From assembly GCF_000471905.2 (NCBI RefSeq), contig NW_006500342.1, positions 127,139 to 191,138 of the forward strand: 64,000 bases of DNA, written 5' to 3'. Positions 1 to 10,507 of the stretch are shown piece by piece. A program made the position numbers and the translations under genes. This DNA comes from Amborella trichopoda. Its lineage: Eukaryota; Streptophyta; Magnoliopsida; Amborellales; Amborellaceae. The notes beneath the pieces are model-generated. The model did not search any database, was not told the DNA's origin, and was given only the letters and a program-made list of their open reading frames with translations. The first letter of the stretch is position 1. Each line of letters begins with the position of its first letter.

Positions 1-575
1 AGTTAAACATATGTACATTAAATTTTTAATATGTAAATATATATATTTAAATACATTTACATATCTAAATATAAAAAATATACATATATATATATATATA
101 TGTATATGTAAATATAAGTATAAATATATATTTCCATATAAAAATATATGTAAATATATGTAAAAATAAATAAATGTAAGTGCATTACATATATATTTAA
201 ATATATATGTAAACATATATCTGTATATATATATATATATTTATGACGTTATATATGTATATACATATATGTATACGTATATGTATATATCTATATGCAT
301 ATATGTATGTATATACAATCATATACATATATATGTATATACAAATATAGGTATACATATATTTATGACATCATATGTATATACATATATGTATACGTAT
401 ATGTATAAATGTATATGCATATACGTATTTATATACAAATATATGTATATATGTATATATATATACATATATTTGTATATTCATATATATGTATATATTT
501 GTATATACATACAAAAACATATGTATAGGTATATGTATATACATATATTTGTATATACATATATACGTCATGAAT
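1..575. repeat. AT-rich microsatellite (TA/TATG)
   Basis: Almost pure A/T with short periodic TATATG, TATACA and ATATGTATATAC words. Open frames here encode only Y/I/M/C/H low-complexity strings in several frames at once, so they are not genes. The block ends abruptly near 575, where ordinary sequence and the long repeat begin. Confidence 0.9.
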
Positions 576-629
576 CCAGCAAATTAAGAGGATTTTTGAC
601 TTAAGGAAAGATACCCTAAAGACTTTAAA

Positions 630-1500
630 AAACTAAATGACCTTAAACTATAGCGGAGGTCTAGTTACACCACCTTAAACTTCACGGTCCTAGTTGTATG
701 ACTTTAAACTGCATAACTACGATCCAGCTATATGACCTTAAACCATAGTGAACGTGTTAGCTGCATGATGTTAAAAGACGCAGCACCGTGGTCCAAACTA
801 TATAACCTTAAACTGTAGTGGAGGTATAGTTGCATGACCTTAAACTGTAAGGTCCTAGTTGTATGACTTTAAACTGCATAACCATGGTCCAGCTGTATGA
901 CCTTAAACCATAGTGTACGTCCTGACTGCATGACGATAAACTATTTTGCATAGGTCCAAGAGGTATGACCTTTAAAACTTGCCCCCACATAAGTGCACAT
1001 GCCTTTACGTGCACTTTCATGCACGCTTCCCTAACCTACCTGTTAGTGTGCACACGCCACCTTCATTACCTCCCTAGTGTGTCCGTTCACTTCATCACCA
1101 TACGTCATTCCCCAATGAGTCTCACTCGCGCTCATAAAACAGTGAACCATCCTGCCATCCATAGTCATTGTAAGTTAGTGGGTCACCATCGTTTACTCAC
1201 ATTTCATACATTATCCATCTTTCAAAGGTAGCCTAGTGCCCTTTCCCCAAGTGAGTCAAACCACCACCATACTCACTCCATGGCCACCGCAGACTGTCAT
1301 TCATCTCTATTATGATCTAAACTATATGACCTTAAACTGTAGTGGAGGTCTAGTTGCACGACCTTAAACTGCATGGTCATAGTTGTATGACTTTTAACTG
1401 CATAACCATGGTTCAGCTGTATGACCTTAAACCATAGTGTATGTCCTGGCTGCATGATGTTAAATTGTTTTGAACAGGTCCTGAAGGAATGACCTTAAAC
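630..1500 (-). repeat. 35-bp minisatellite in U3, copy 1
   Basis: Repeated words 'tgaccttaaactgtagtggaggtctagttgca' and 'tgactttaaactgcataaccatggtccagctg' alternate at 630-960 and 1,313-1,500, separated by a non-repeat insert. Read on the minus strand the unit is TTTAAGGTCATGCAGCT-AGACC followed by a variable tail. The same family recurs at 12,365-13,065 and 16,025-17,115 in the opposite orientation. Confidence 0.8.
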
Positions 1501-3566
1501 ACACCTTTATAAAAAAATAATGAAATAACGGGGCATGATGTATACCTTAACAAGGGAACGCTACGACCAAAAATGACGGATGGGCATGGTCACGAAACCA
1601 TGAGTAAAAGAGTTCTGTGAGTAAAAACCAGGTATGGTGAAAACTCGAAAGGGCATCGTGAGTAAAAATAGATGAAAAGGGTGGACATGGCCAAAAGGTC
1701 AGGGGTAAAAGAGCCCCAAAATAAAAAGAAGTTGGTGAAAACCATCTCTATAGCGCCGCTTCCCAAGCTCAAGCGAAAATCCACAAAGGACGCTTGGACC
1801 AATAAACAGGTTGATGTAGCACCTGTCTCAATAGGCTATTTCAGCCCTCAGTAAAAAGAAGAAAATCCCTGGTGTCACCATGATAGGACTCCAAAAATAT
1901 GAGCTCTAAGAAAAAGATCCTGACAGCCTGAGTCTAGTTGCAAAAGGACTCGAAAGAAAGAGTACCTGTCAAGACGGCAAGACAAGTCTCATGAAAAAGA
2001 GCATCATTCCCGCGAGGTTATGAACACACTTTCAAGAAGCCAGAGATGCCCTAAGGGAGCTATGTCAACCATGACTTTGGAGCGACAAATCAAATGATTG
2101 TCGTAGCTGCAAAGCTGTGAGTAGGTGTGGTTGTACCCAAAGTGATTATCTTGATAAACTGAGGTACCCTACTCGTCAAGGAATAACTGGTCAGTCATAA
2201 CTTTGGTGCAGCAAATTAGATGATTGTCGTAGCTGCAAAGCAGTGGGTAGGGGCAGTTGTACCCAAAATGGTTATCTCGATAAACTGAGGTACCACACTT
2301 GCCAAAGAATGACTGATGAACGAAGTAGATGGTGCCGACGCAAGGCCTTTCAGCATACTATTCATGTAATCCTCGAAACGTGGCTCAACACTAGAGGATA
2401 TACACAAAACCCAAACCAAATGGGAACAATGCCCTTCGACATGACACTCAATTGTCAGATGGGCCTGATTCTGACTGACTAGGTCCGTACAACATCCTCA
2501 GCTTCAGAATCACAAACAGTCCTAATGAGGGTGAAGACTTCCACAAGATCCCTAAAAAAAGTCTCTTCTCCCCTAAAGTCTCCACGGACAAACCCACAAA
2601 TAATGCATCCCTACGTTTGAGCATCCTAGCTATACCGTTACATAAATCTCCTCGGCGTTCACATGGTCCTGGGGCTAGGAAGAAAAAAAAGTAAAAACCG
2701 AACGAAATTTTCTGAATGATTATTCTTCTCGCTTCTCTTGAAGTACAACATTCGGCGGGGCAAGCTGTTTGAATGTATTTTTCAGCACCTTGATCCCTAA
2801 TAGGAAGTAGGTCAATAAATTCTACAAAACATTGGAAATTCCAAACAGCCTTAGAATGGCCTCAGAATTGGTCAAGATCTTCATCAGCACTTCAAAAGAC
2901 CACCAGCCAAGTTTCATCGCGATCAGACATGTTTAAGGTAGTGACACAAAGAAACAATTTCAGTGAAATTGGTCTCTAGCACCCTGTAACTAGAGCCATA
3001 CTTTTGGTGCGTTAAACAAGTGTGGTACCACCACCGTTAGATCTAGCATGGTGGAAAATCCCTATGGGTCAAGTTTTGGCTTAATCGAGCACTCCAAGAC
3101 AAAGTTATGGGTGAAATACCAAAAAGGGATAGGCCGCCCACTATTCTCGTGTGGCCTCACCGCATCAAAAAACCATTAAAGATGGTTGTTTTTACAGTCA
3201 TGAGCAGTCACTTTCGGGGCCTATATCTCACTCATTCCAAGTCAAATCATTAATAAATTTGGTGAGTGCATTCATCTCATCAAGACGAGCAATTCGATAT
3301 GTGGTACGTCTCGTGACGATGCCCAAACAGAGAGAAAAACTAAATGAAAGTCGCTAATCCGTGAAGGAAGTTGCAGAAAATTCAACAGCAGCATGCCTCT
3401 TTCGAGTAACCAGATCACGACTCTCGCATACCCGATCGACACGAAACTAACTGGATTATGTGCGTGAGGTCTGAGGCTATCTCTGGTTTCAACCTTGCGT
3501 ACAATGAACGGTTGGATTTCACACACGAAGGCATCAAAGTTGCTGTAAATTTTGATCAACGGATTT

Positions 3567-3846
3567 CAATATTCTGATCAAAAACTCAAGACGACAAAAT
3601 CTTCATCCAAACATGAAATCAAGCTACGTTTGTTGCAGCGTGATCGTGATAGCATGCTCATTATGATTAAATGAATAAACATCAAAGAATGAGCACACAA
3701 TCGATCCAATATTCTGATCAAAAACTCAAGACGACAAAATCTTCATCCGAACATGAAATAAAGCTACGTTTGTTGCAACGTGATCGTGATAGCATGCTCA
3801 TTGTGATTAAATGAATAAACATCAAAGAATGAGCACACAATCGATC
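3567..3846. repeat. 140-bp tandem duplication
   Basis: Two adjacent copies (3,567-3,706 and 3,707-3,846) of a unit starting 'caatattctgatcaaaaact' and ending 'gagcacacaatcgatc', differing at only a few positions. The near identity marks it as much younger than the surrounding diverged repeat. It is not duplicated in copies 2 or 3. Confidence 0.9.
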
Positions 3847-4186
3847 CAAAGGTTTCAAGATTCATCCAAAAATAAAGTCTCATGATCATGGCTCAAAAAC
3901 ATGATTCATGGCTCAAAGTTGGTGTCAAAATAATCGCCATGCCGAGCCATACAAGAAAACAATAATCTTTCGATCAAATGGGCATCAGAACGGCCCTAGG
4001 TCAGCCATGGAAGATCACGTAAGTTCTCGAGCAGCAGCAGGGACTGTTCTGGAGTTCTTCATATTGTTAAGCAGGGGCAAAATTATCTTTTTACACCCAT
4101 TTTTAGAATTTCTTTAAATTCAATTAAATTGTAATTATCTTCAATTCTAGGTAGTTTTTGGGTGTACACCCATGTTTTAACCCAAT

Positions 4187-4253
4187 TATATATAAACAGG
4201 CAATGCCTCACTATACAAAGAACTGATTCATTCTTCTTGGATCACTCAATAAA
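4187..4253 (+). promoter_or_regulatory. LTR-type TATA box and polyA signal, copy 1
   Basis: TATATATAAA lies at 4,187-4,196 and AATAAA at 4,248-4,253, about 55 nt apart, as in the U3/R region of a plant LTR. The equivalent pair sits on the minus strand of copy 2 (10,500-10,507 and 10,436-10,441). The flanking CCCAATT before the TATA box is conserved in both. Promoter activity is inferred. Confidence 0.55.
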
Positions 4254-4639
4254 ATTTTGAATTTTGCTTAAGCTTGTGGGTACATATTGGATAGAGAGAG
4301 GAGAGAGAAGAAAGGGGCCGATACCCTTTAGGTGGGTAACTTTCTCTCTGCTCCCCTCTTTCTCTCTACTCTCCTCTTTCTCATCTCTATCTCTATCTCC
4401 CTCTTCGCCTCATCTTTATCTCTTTCTCTCTCTTCTTATCGTCTTTATCTCTTTCTCTCTCCTCCTCTCGTTCTTATCTTTATCTCTTTCTCTCTCCTCC
4501 TCTCATTCTTATTTTATCTCTTTCTCTCTCCTCCTTTCTCATATTTATCTCTTTTTCTTTCTATTCTTCTCGTCTTTATCTCTTTCTCCCTCTTCTTCTC
4601 ATCTTTATTTCCCTCTCTCCTTCTCTTCTGTTGCAGTCG

Positions 4640-5410
4640 ATGAAGTCTAGCGCTCGTTGGGCTTCTCTCTCTTCTTCTCTTCTGTTGCAATCGGTGAAGC
4701 TTAGCATCGGCTGTATTTCTCTCTATCCTTCTCTTCTGTTGCAGTCGGTGAAACCTTGAGCTGGCTGGATTTCTCTCTCTCCTTCTCTTTTGTTGCAGTC
4801 GATAAAGCTAAGCATCGACTGGATTTTTCTCTCTCCTTTTCTATCACAGTCGGTGAAGCTTAACATCGACTCAATTTTTCTCTCTCTCTCTTATGTAACA
4901 ATCGATGAAACCTAGTGTCGGTTTGATTTTTCTCTCTTCCATTTCTTCCATCACAACCGACTCAAGCCTAATGCCGACTGAGTTGCTCTCTTTCTTCTCT
5001 TCTGTCGCAGTCGGTAAAGCTTAGTGTCAACTGTACCTTCTCTCTTTTCTTTTGTCACAGTTGGCGAAGCCTAGCGTCGAATCCATCTCTCTCTCTTGCT
5101 TCTCTTCCATCACAACTGGCGCAAGCTTGGCATCGGTTGGGTTGCTTTCTTTCTTCTCTTCTATCACAGTTGGCGAAGCCTAGCACAGACTGCACCTTCT
5201 TGCTTTTTTTCTGACACAGTCGGCAAAGCCTAACATTGACTATGTTTTCTGTCTCTTCTTCTGGCACAGTTGGTGAAGGCCAGCGCCGACTGTGTCTTCT
5301 CTCTCTTCTCCTTTGTATAAATAGTCGGTGAAGCCCAACACCGACTGCATTTTCTCTCTATTCTTTCTAACACAGTCGGTAATGCTTAGCGCCAACTGTG
5401 TCTTCCTTCC
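4640..5410 (+). repeat. Pyrimidine-rich tandem array with hairpin cores (copy 1 U5)
   Basis: About a dozen units of roughly 55-65 bp alternate a TTCTCTCTCTTCTCTT-type spacer with a core of the form CAGTCGGTG-AAGCCTAG-CGTCGACTG. The core ends are complementary, giving small stems such as AGTCGGTG (5,323-5,330) with CACCGACT (5,339-5,346). The upstream part (4,320-4,640) is simple CT-rich sequence. Open frames here encode only Ser/Leu/Phe-rich strings and are composition artefacts. Confidence 0.8.
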
Positions 5411-5696
5411 ATCTCTCTCTTTTATTCTCTCACCTTTCATACTCTTCTATTCCTTTCTCCTACCTCCTTTCTTTTGTTCCCTTCTTCTCTTATTTCATTT
5501 CTTATTCTTTCCTCATAACCATCATTCTGTTATTCTTTCTTTCGACTAAGAGGGATTGAGGTTAGCCTCTCATGGTAATCCTATCGTTTAGCTGTAATGT
5601 TCTTGTGCCAAGATTACTTGGCCCGCTTTATTACCACGACAGACTAACCATTGTGCTTAGCTAGTCGGTACTAGTAAGGATTCGGAGGGCGAGATC

Positions 5697-6381
5697 TTAG
5701 GTTTCGCACACAGATCTGAACTGCTTCCTTCTCAAGCATGGGATTGGGATGTCGAGTGACCAAATCTCTCCACCTTGCTATGAATTGATCTACAGGTTCA
5801 TCTGGATCTTAGGTCAAGGTGAGAAGCTCGATGGTTTGAACCTCTCTCTCAACATCATAGAAGCGTTGATAGAACAATTTCTCCATTTCCTCCCAAGTAC
5901 GTACTGAGTTTGGGGGAAGCCGAGCATACCATTGAAAATCCGGGCCATCAAGGGTTTCAACGAACTCACGAAGTAGGAGTCTCCCGTCAGCTGCTGTCTT
6001 TCGACATGCCGCATGGAAGTGGGTGATATGCTGGTGCAAGGATGTGGTACCTTTGAAAAAGGGAAACTTCCCTTTCTTGTAGTCCGAGGGAAACGACATC
6101 TGATCAATGTATGAAGGGTACGACTTTTGGTAAAGCATTGCATCTTGTATTCTCGAGATTTGTCTGCTCTTTTGGCTGTGAGTCACCATAGTAGCATCGA
6201 TGTCTGCCTGTGAGACGGGGTGAGGGACAACATTATCTTGTGAGACAGGGGGAAGGGCCTACCTTGGAGGTGAATCGCCTAAGTGATTGGAGTTGACCTC
6301 ATGGTTAGTCGAGTGCTGCACAGCATCTATGCGATCAATCTTCTTCATCATTGCACGCACCATGTCTTCGAATTTACTCAT
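5697..6381 (-). pseudogene. gag: Ty3/gypsy gag, two in-frame stops, truncated
   Basis: The minus-strand frame from an ATG at 6,379-6,381 reads as a plant Ty3/gypsy capsid (retrotrans_gag type). It contains a region matching the capsid pattern with 'FPFFKGTT', 'HITHFHAAC', 'LLREFVETLDG', 'WYARLPPNS', 'WEEMEKLFYQRFY', then 'DEPVDQFIARWRDL' and 'HPNPMLEKEAVQICV'. The frame is continuous apart from a TAG near 6,260 and a TAA near 5,808. It stops at 5,697, where the inverted LTR-like copy 1 begins, so the nucleocapsid part and all of pol are missing. In the family Gag forms the particle that packages element RNA. The PBS and 268-codon ORF lie upstream on the same strand. Confidence 0.8.
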
Positions 6382-6896
6382 GCGCTCTTCCTGCGAGTCT
6401 CCAGGTTCGTTTACCACCATTATGCTGACGTTTCTCTAAGGAGGTCAGCCTTATGTTCATCTGAGGGCTTCCGAGCTTGACAAGTGGGCCGTGGCAGATC
6501 GGTCGGCAAGGGATTAGCATGCCCTGACTGGACTTGAGTCTTATATGCGGATCGTTGAGAACCGACTCGTGACGATCTTGGGACCATGGTTGCTGAGTGG
6601 TCAAGTCGTCTTCTATGATGCTGACCACGGTGAAGGACTCCCGCACTTCTTCAATCTCTGTGATTCGATGAGGGTTGAGGGAGGAGAACCATGGAGTGGG
6701 GTGCCCCGACTTTTCTAATTAGCTCCTTAATCAGAATCTGTAGTCCTCTATCTTGCTTGAGCTTTAGACTGGGATAAACCTCTCTCCAGAACTGAGACAG
6801 GGGTCAAGGTTGACCTGCCATCTTAGAGCATGAGAGGGCGGTATCCATTAGATGGGTTAGCGAATGTGGACCTTGGATGGGGGCCAGCTTGGGCTG

Positions 6897-7703
6897 CTAC
6901 CTCGAAAGTTGAAGAACTTCATCAACCATCAAGCCTTTGCCCCGAACTCCTTTGTGGGATCCAGAGCCATAGCGGACCTGATGAGGCTGGCTGATGATGG
7001 TACTCTTAGGGAAAACCTTCAAGGAAGGTCGTCTCCTGTGTGCTTGAGTTGGGGCAACAACGGTGTTGCCACAAGCAGTGAGATGCATATGCATGCGCAC
7101 AAGTTTCGACCCAAGGAGGCTTGATCTTGAATGCTTACTCGAGGTAGCACATGGGCTGCCTCGAGGTGTGGCTTGAGTGGATGACCCACGAGCCTTAGTG
7201 TGTGTACGTGAGGTGGAGGCCACAGGGTCTCCTCCTCGATGTGTTGAGCCTCTAAATATAAAGACTCGTGGTGGTGCAGGAATGTGGGGGGAAGCCTTAT
7301 TACAACCAACAGAAGGAATGACAACTTCCTTGCCTTTTGCAGAAAGGGACCGGGCAGCCTTTCGTCGTACCTCGACAATACGACCGACAAGTGACATGCT
7401 GGTGACTGGGTGCATGCTGTGAGTGGCAACAGAAGTGTCACCAATACAGGGTGCCTTGGTGGAAGTTCCACCAAGGCGAAGAGATGGGGAGTTAGGGACC
7501 TTTAAGTCCCTCATCACGCCTATCCAGGTAAAGACCTGGGAGCTAAACACTGGGTCTTTGCTCAAAAGGAAGGTTGGGAAAGAAGTTTGAGGAACTTGTT
7601 CAGGGGAGAAGTGCATGAATGCGGGGATCAGAAAATCCCCGATTCCGATAAACAGGTTAGAGAACCCAGAGGCCATATGTGGTGTGTGTAAGTAGAAAAA
7701 CAA
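6897..7703 (-). CDS. Hypothetical ORF between PBS and gag
   Basis: An uninterrupted 268-codon minus-strand frame begins about 45 nt after the PBS-like site and ends about 515 nt before the gag ATG. The product is basic and rich in Ser, Pro, Thr and Arg (for example 'STSRTHTKARGSSTQATPR'), with a more hydrophobic first 50 residues ('GFSNLFIGIGDFLIPAFMHF'). I recognise no domain. Ogre/Tat-type elements are known to carry an extra ORF in this position, and that is my best reading. The competing explanation is an untranslated leader that happens to be open; a shorter overlapping frame (7,019-7,474) is also open, which weakens the coding case. Confidence 0.4.
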   Translation of the reverse strand: MFFYLHTPHMASGFSNLFIGIGDFLIPAFMHFSPEQVPQTSFPTFLLSKDPVFSSQVFTWIGVMRDLKVPNSPSLRLGGTSTKAPCIGDTSVATHSMHPVTSMSLVGRIVEVRRKAARSLSAKGKEVVIPSVGCNKASPHIPAPPRVFIFRGSTHRGGDPVASTSRTHTKARGSSTQATPRGSPCATSSKHSRSSLLGSKLVRMHMHLTACGNTVVAPTQAHRRRPSLKVFPKSTIISQPHQVRYGSGSHKGVRGKGLMVDEVLQLSR

Positions 7704-7749
7704 AGGAAAAACTAGCTAAACAAAGACTATCCGACGAAGGGGTAGTAAG

Positions 7750-7768
7750 TTCCCAGTGGAGTCGCCAA
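7750..7768 (-). other. Primer-binding-site-like sequence
   Basis: On the minus strand this reads TTGGCGACTCCACTGGGAA. TGGCGACTC complements the 3' end expected of an Arg-type tRNA (GAGTCGCCA), a primer class I associate with Tat/Ogre Ty3/gypsy elements. It lies about 15 nt beyond the end of the copy 2 LTR-like repeat (GGGCGAGATC) and just before the 268-codon ORF, which is the expected place. Confidence 0.6.
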
Positions 7769-8389
7769 GCTAGTTAGGTGCCTTGATCTCGCCCTCCCGA
7801 TCCAGATAATCCAACGGCACGTGTCTTGGGTTTCGGGGGAACTCAGGACTTTGAGATTGCTCTCTTAGCAACCTTGCTCAGGAGCAAGGCAGGTATACCA
7901 ACCATGAGAGAGGAATTTAAGGTGAGTTCGACACTTACTCAGGCTAGCTCGTGTGGGCGCCCTCTTAGATCACAAAGAAAGTCCCCTCAGTTTTACAACT
8001 GGTTCAAAATCGCCTCCATTGGCCTGTATTCTCCTGTTTCTACAATCACACACATGTGGTTAATTTTACAAGACAAGTGGGTCCTGTGACCCCACCTTGA
8101 GGGTCAGGAGAAGGAAGAAGAGAGAAGAAGAAGAAAAGAAAGAGACATTTGACCAGGAGACTAGTCTAAAATAGTGGCTAGATTGACATGATGATTGACT
8201 TGACGTGATAATGAGACACGGTAACGAGACTGGAACGACAACAATACTACTCGACGACAAACCACCAAAACCGACCAGCCTAACACAATGGCTAGTTCGA
8301 CGTGGCAGCAAGACAGGCACGATAACTTAGATAGGTACGACGGTAATACTACTCGATGACGAGACTACAGTGACAGTGCTATACTTGTC

Positions 8390-10350
8390 CCTTAGTCAAA
8401 TGAGAGAGGAAGAAGAAGAAGAAAGAGGGAGAAAGGGGATAAGAAAAGTAGAGAGAGAAAGAGAGAGAGAGAATAAGAGAAAAAAGATGAGAGAGAAGAG
8501 GAGAGAAAAAGAAGAGATAGAAAGAAGAGAGAGAAAAGAAGAGAGAAAGAAAAGAGAGAGAAGAAGAGAGAAAAGAGAGAGAGAGTACATGGACTATGAT
8601 GGACTTCTGTCTTCCATGATAGAGACAAGATGAGAGAAAAAGAACATGGAGGACGATGGACTTCTGCCGTCCATGATAGTGGAAAGAGGAGAGAGAAAGA
8701 ACATGGATGGTAATAAACTTCCATCATTTATGATAGAGAAAAGAGGAGAGAGAAAGAACATGGATGATGATGGACTTTTATCATCCATGATTTAGAAAGA
8801 GGAGAGAGAAATAATGTCTTGCACGACGATAAGCATCATCGTGCACCTCATGAGAAAGGGGAAATTTAGACAAAAGTACAGCCTGCCACTCGGGTTATGG
8901 CTCGGCTCACTATGCATATTTTCAAAAGATAAAGGAAGACTGAGAATGTCATACCTTGCGATGAGCATCACTGTGCATGACTGGAGGGGAGAGAGAAAAT
9001 AAATCAGAGTGAAGGCAAGAAAGACAGGGAGGACGAAAGAAGAGAGTGCAAAGGAAAGTGGAGAGAAGTTGGGAAAGATCCGAAGGAGAAAGAAGGAAAG
9101 AGAGAGAAAGATATTAAGAAAGAGAGGAGAAGAGTAAGAAAAGAGGAGAGGAAAGAGGTACACCCGATGCTACCACCACCGCATGTGTCAAAGAGAGAAG
9201 AAAATAGAAAGAGAGATTTGTGCACCCATTGCCATCACCGTGCATGTTTAGACAGAGAGAGATAGAGAGAAAGATAAAACAGAGAGAAGAAAATAGAGAA
9301 AGACTCGTGTGTGGCATTTCCATCACCATGCAGTTTAGACAGAGAAACAGAGAGAAAGACAGAGTAGAGAGAGAATAAAGAAAGAAGGAGAAGATAAATA
9401 AAAAGAAGAGAGAGAAGAAAACGCACATGACATTATCAGCATCGAGCGCGTGAGATAAAGAAGAAGAGAGAGAAGAAAATGCACACGTCATTGCCATCAC
9501 CGTGTGTGTGAGATAAAGAAGAAGAGAGAAAAGAAAATGCACACGACGTTGACATCGTTGTGTGTGTGAGATAGAGAAAAGGAGAGAGAAGAAAATGCAC
9601 ACGGTGTTGTCATCGCCGTGTGTGTGAGATAGAGAAAAAGAGAGAGAAGAAAACACACACAGTGTTGTCATCATCGTGTGTGTGAGATAGAAAAAGAGAG
9701 AGAAGAAAATGCACACAGCATTGCCATCAGCATGTGTGTGAGATAGAGAAAAAAAGAGAAGAAAACGTACATGGAGTTGCCATCACCGTGTGTGTGAGAT
9801 AGAGAAAAAGAGAGAGAAGAAAATGCACACGGTGTTACCATTACCGTGTGTGTGAGATAGAGAAGAAAATGCACACAACGTTACCATCGCCGTATGTGTG
9901 AGATAGAGAAAAAGAGAGAGAAGAAAACACACAAGGAGTTGCCATCGCCGTATGTGTGAGATAGAGAAAATAAAGAGAGAGGGGTTCTTGCATGGCGGTG
10001 CCATCGCCGTGTGTGTGAGATAGAGAAAATAAAGAGAGAGGGGTTCGTGCATGACGGTGCCATCGCCATGCACATTCAGTCAGAGAGGAACAGAGATAAA
10101 TATCGAGAAGAAGAATGGGGCATACACAGCACCGCCATCATCGTGTGAGTTAGAGAAAGAGAAGGAAGAAGATGACATGCATGGCTCTGCAACAGCCATG
10201 CGTGTTCACAGAGAAGAAGAGAGAAAAGGCTAGAAAAGAAGAAGAAAGAAAAAAGAGAGGAAGCAAGAGAGAGAAGGAAGAAAAAAAGAGAGGAAGATAG
10301 AGATGAGAGAAGGAGAGAGAAAGAGATATAGACGAGAGGAGGAGAGAGAA
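8390..10350 (-). repeat. Hairpin tandem array, copy 2 U5
   Basis: On the plus strand, purine tracts (AGAGAGAGAAGAAAA) alternate with hairpin cores about every 60 bp. Examples are CATGGATGAT/ATCATCCATG (8,759-8,768 with 8,780-8,789), GTGCATGACG/CGCCATGCAC (10,047-10,056 with 10,064-10,073) and GCATGGCT/AGCCATGC (10,179-10,186 with 10,194-10,201). About 20 units can be counted. From 9,460 to 10,030 the cores follow CACACGGTGTTGCCATCACCGTGTGTGTGAG (a consensus, with substitutions in each unit). Long frames through here encode S/L/F repeats and are not genes. Confidence 0.85.
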
Positions 10351-10435
10351 AATTACCTTACTAAAGGATACTAGTCCTTTTCTTCACTCTCCTCTCTCTC
10401 TCTCTCCAAGTTACACCCTTGAAGAAACACAAACT

Positions 10436-10507
10436 TTTATTGACCAATTGAAAGTCTGAGGGGGAATTTGGCCAGCCCTGTATAATTAAGTTAAGTATGT
10501 ATTTATA
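10436..10507 (-). promoter_or_regulatory. LTR-type TATA box and polyA signal, copy 2
   Basis: The minus strand reads CCCAATT-C-TATAAATA (TATA at 10,500-10,507), then AATAAA (10,436-10,441), before entering the pyrimidine-rich hairpin array. Spacing and flanks match copy 1. Transcription from here would run left through the U5 array to the PBS, the 268-codon ORF and gag. Confidence 0.55.

Larger units (their letters stand above)
600..5696 (+). mobile_element. Giant LTR-like repeat, copy 1
   Basis: This stretch is the reverse complement, diverged and with indels, of 7,784-13,990 (copy 2) and shares its 600-3,600 part with copy 3. Shared landmarks are the 35-bp minisatellite, a block with 'gacatggccaaaagg' (1,684) matching 'gaccttttggccacatcc' (12,117), a TATA box, an AATAAA and a CT-rich hairpin array. 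Both copies end in GGAT-C-GG-AGGGCGAGATC (5,678-5,696 here). Read on the plus strand it has the order U3, TATA, polyA signal, long U5, as an LTR would. The left end near 600 is truncated against the microsatellite. The LTR call is inference; the repeat relation is seen directly. Confidence 0.6.

Noticed and set aside
269..604. Open frames of 60-110 codons rich in Y, I, C, M, H
   Set aside because: They lie in a TATATG microsatellite and are open on both strands at once; composition explains them.
4264..4650. Ser/Leu/Phe-rich frames of 100-128 codons
   Set aside because: They are translations of CT-rich simple sequence; several frames are open together.
5676..7810. GGATC-GGGAGGGCGAGATC inverted pair (5,678-5,696 and 7,785-7,803) as terminal inverted repeats of a DNA transposon
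   Set aside because: The inner sequence has a PBS and Ty3/gypsy gag, and each motif is better explained as the end of an LTR-like copy.
9114..10075. Long minus-strand frames with repeated LSHT/AFSSLSF motifs, and a possible CRISPR-like repeat/spacer pattern
   Set aside because: The regular 60-bp spacing comes from the GA/hairpin tandem array. Units are related along their whole length with no unique spacers, and the context is a plant retroelement.
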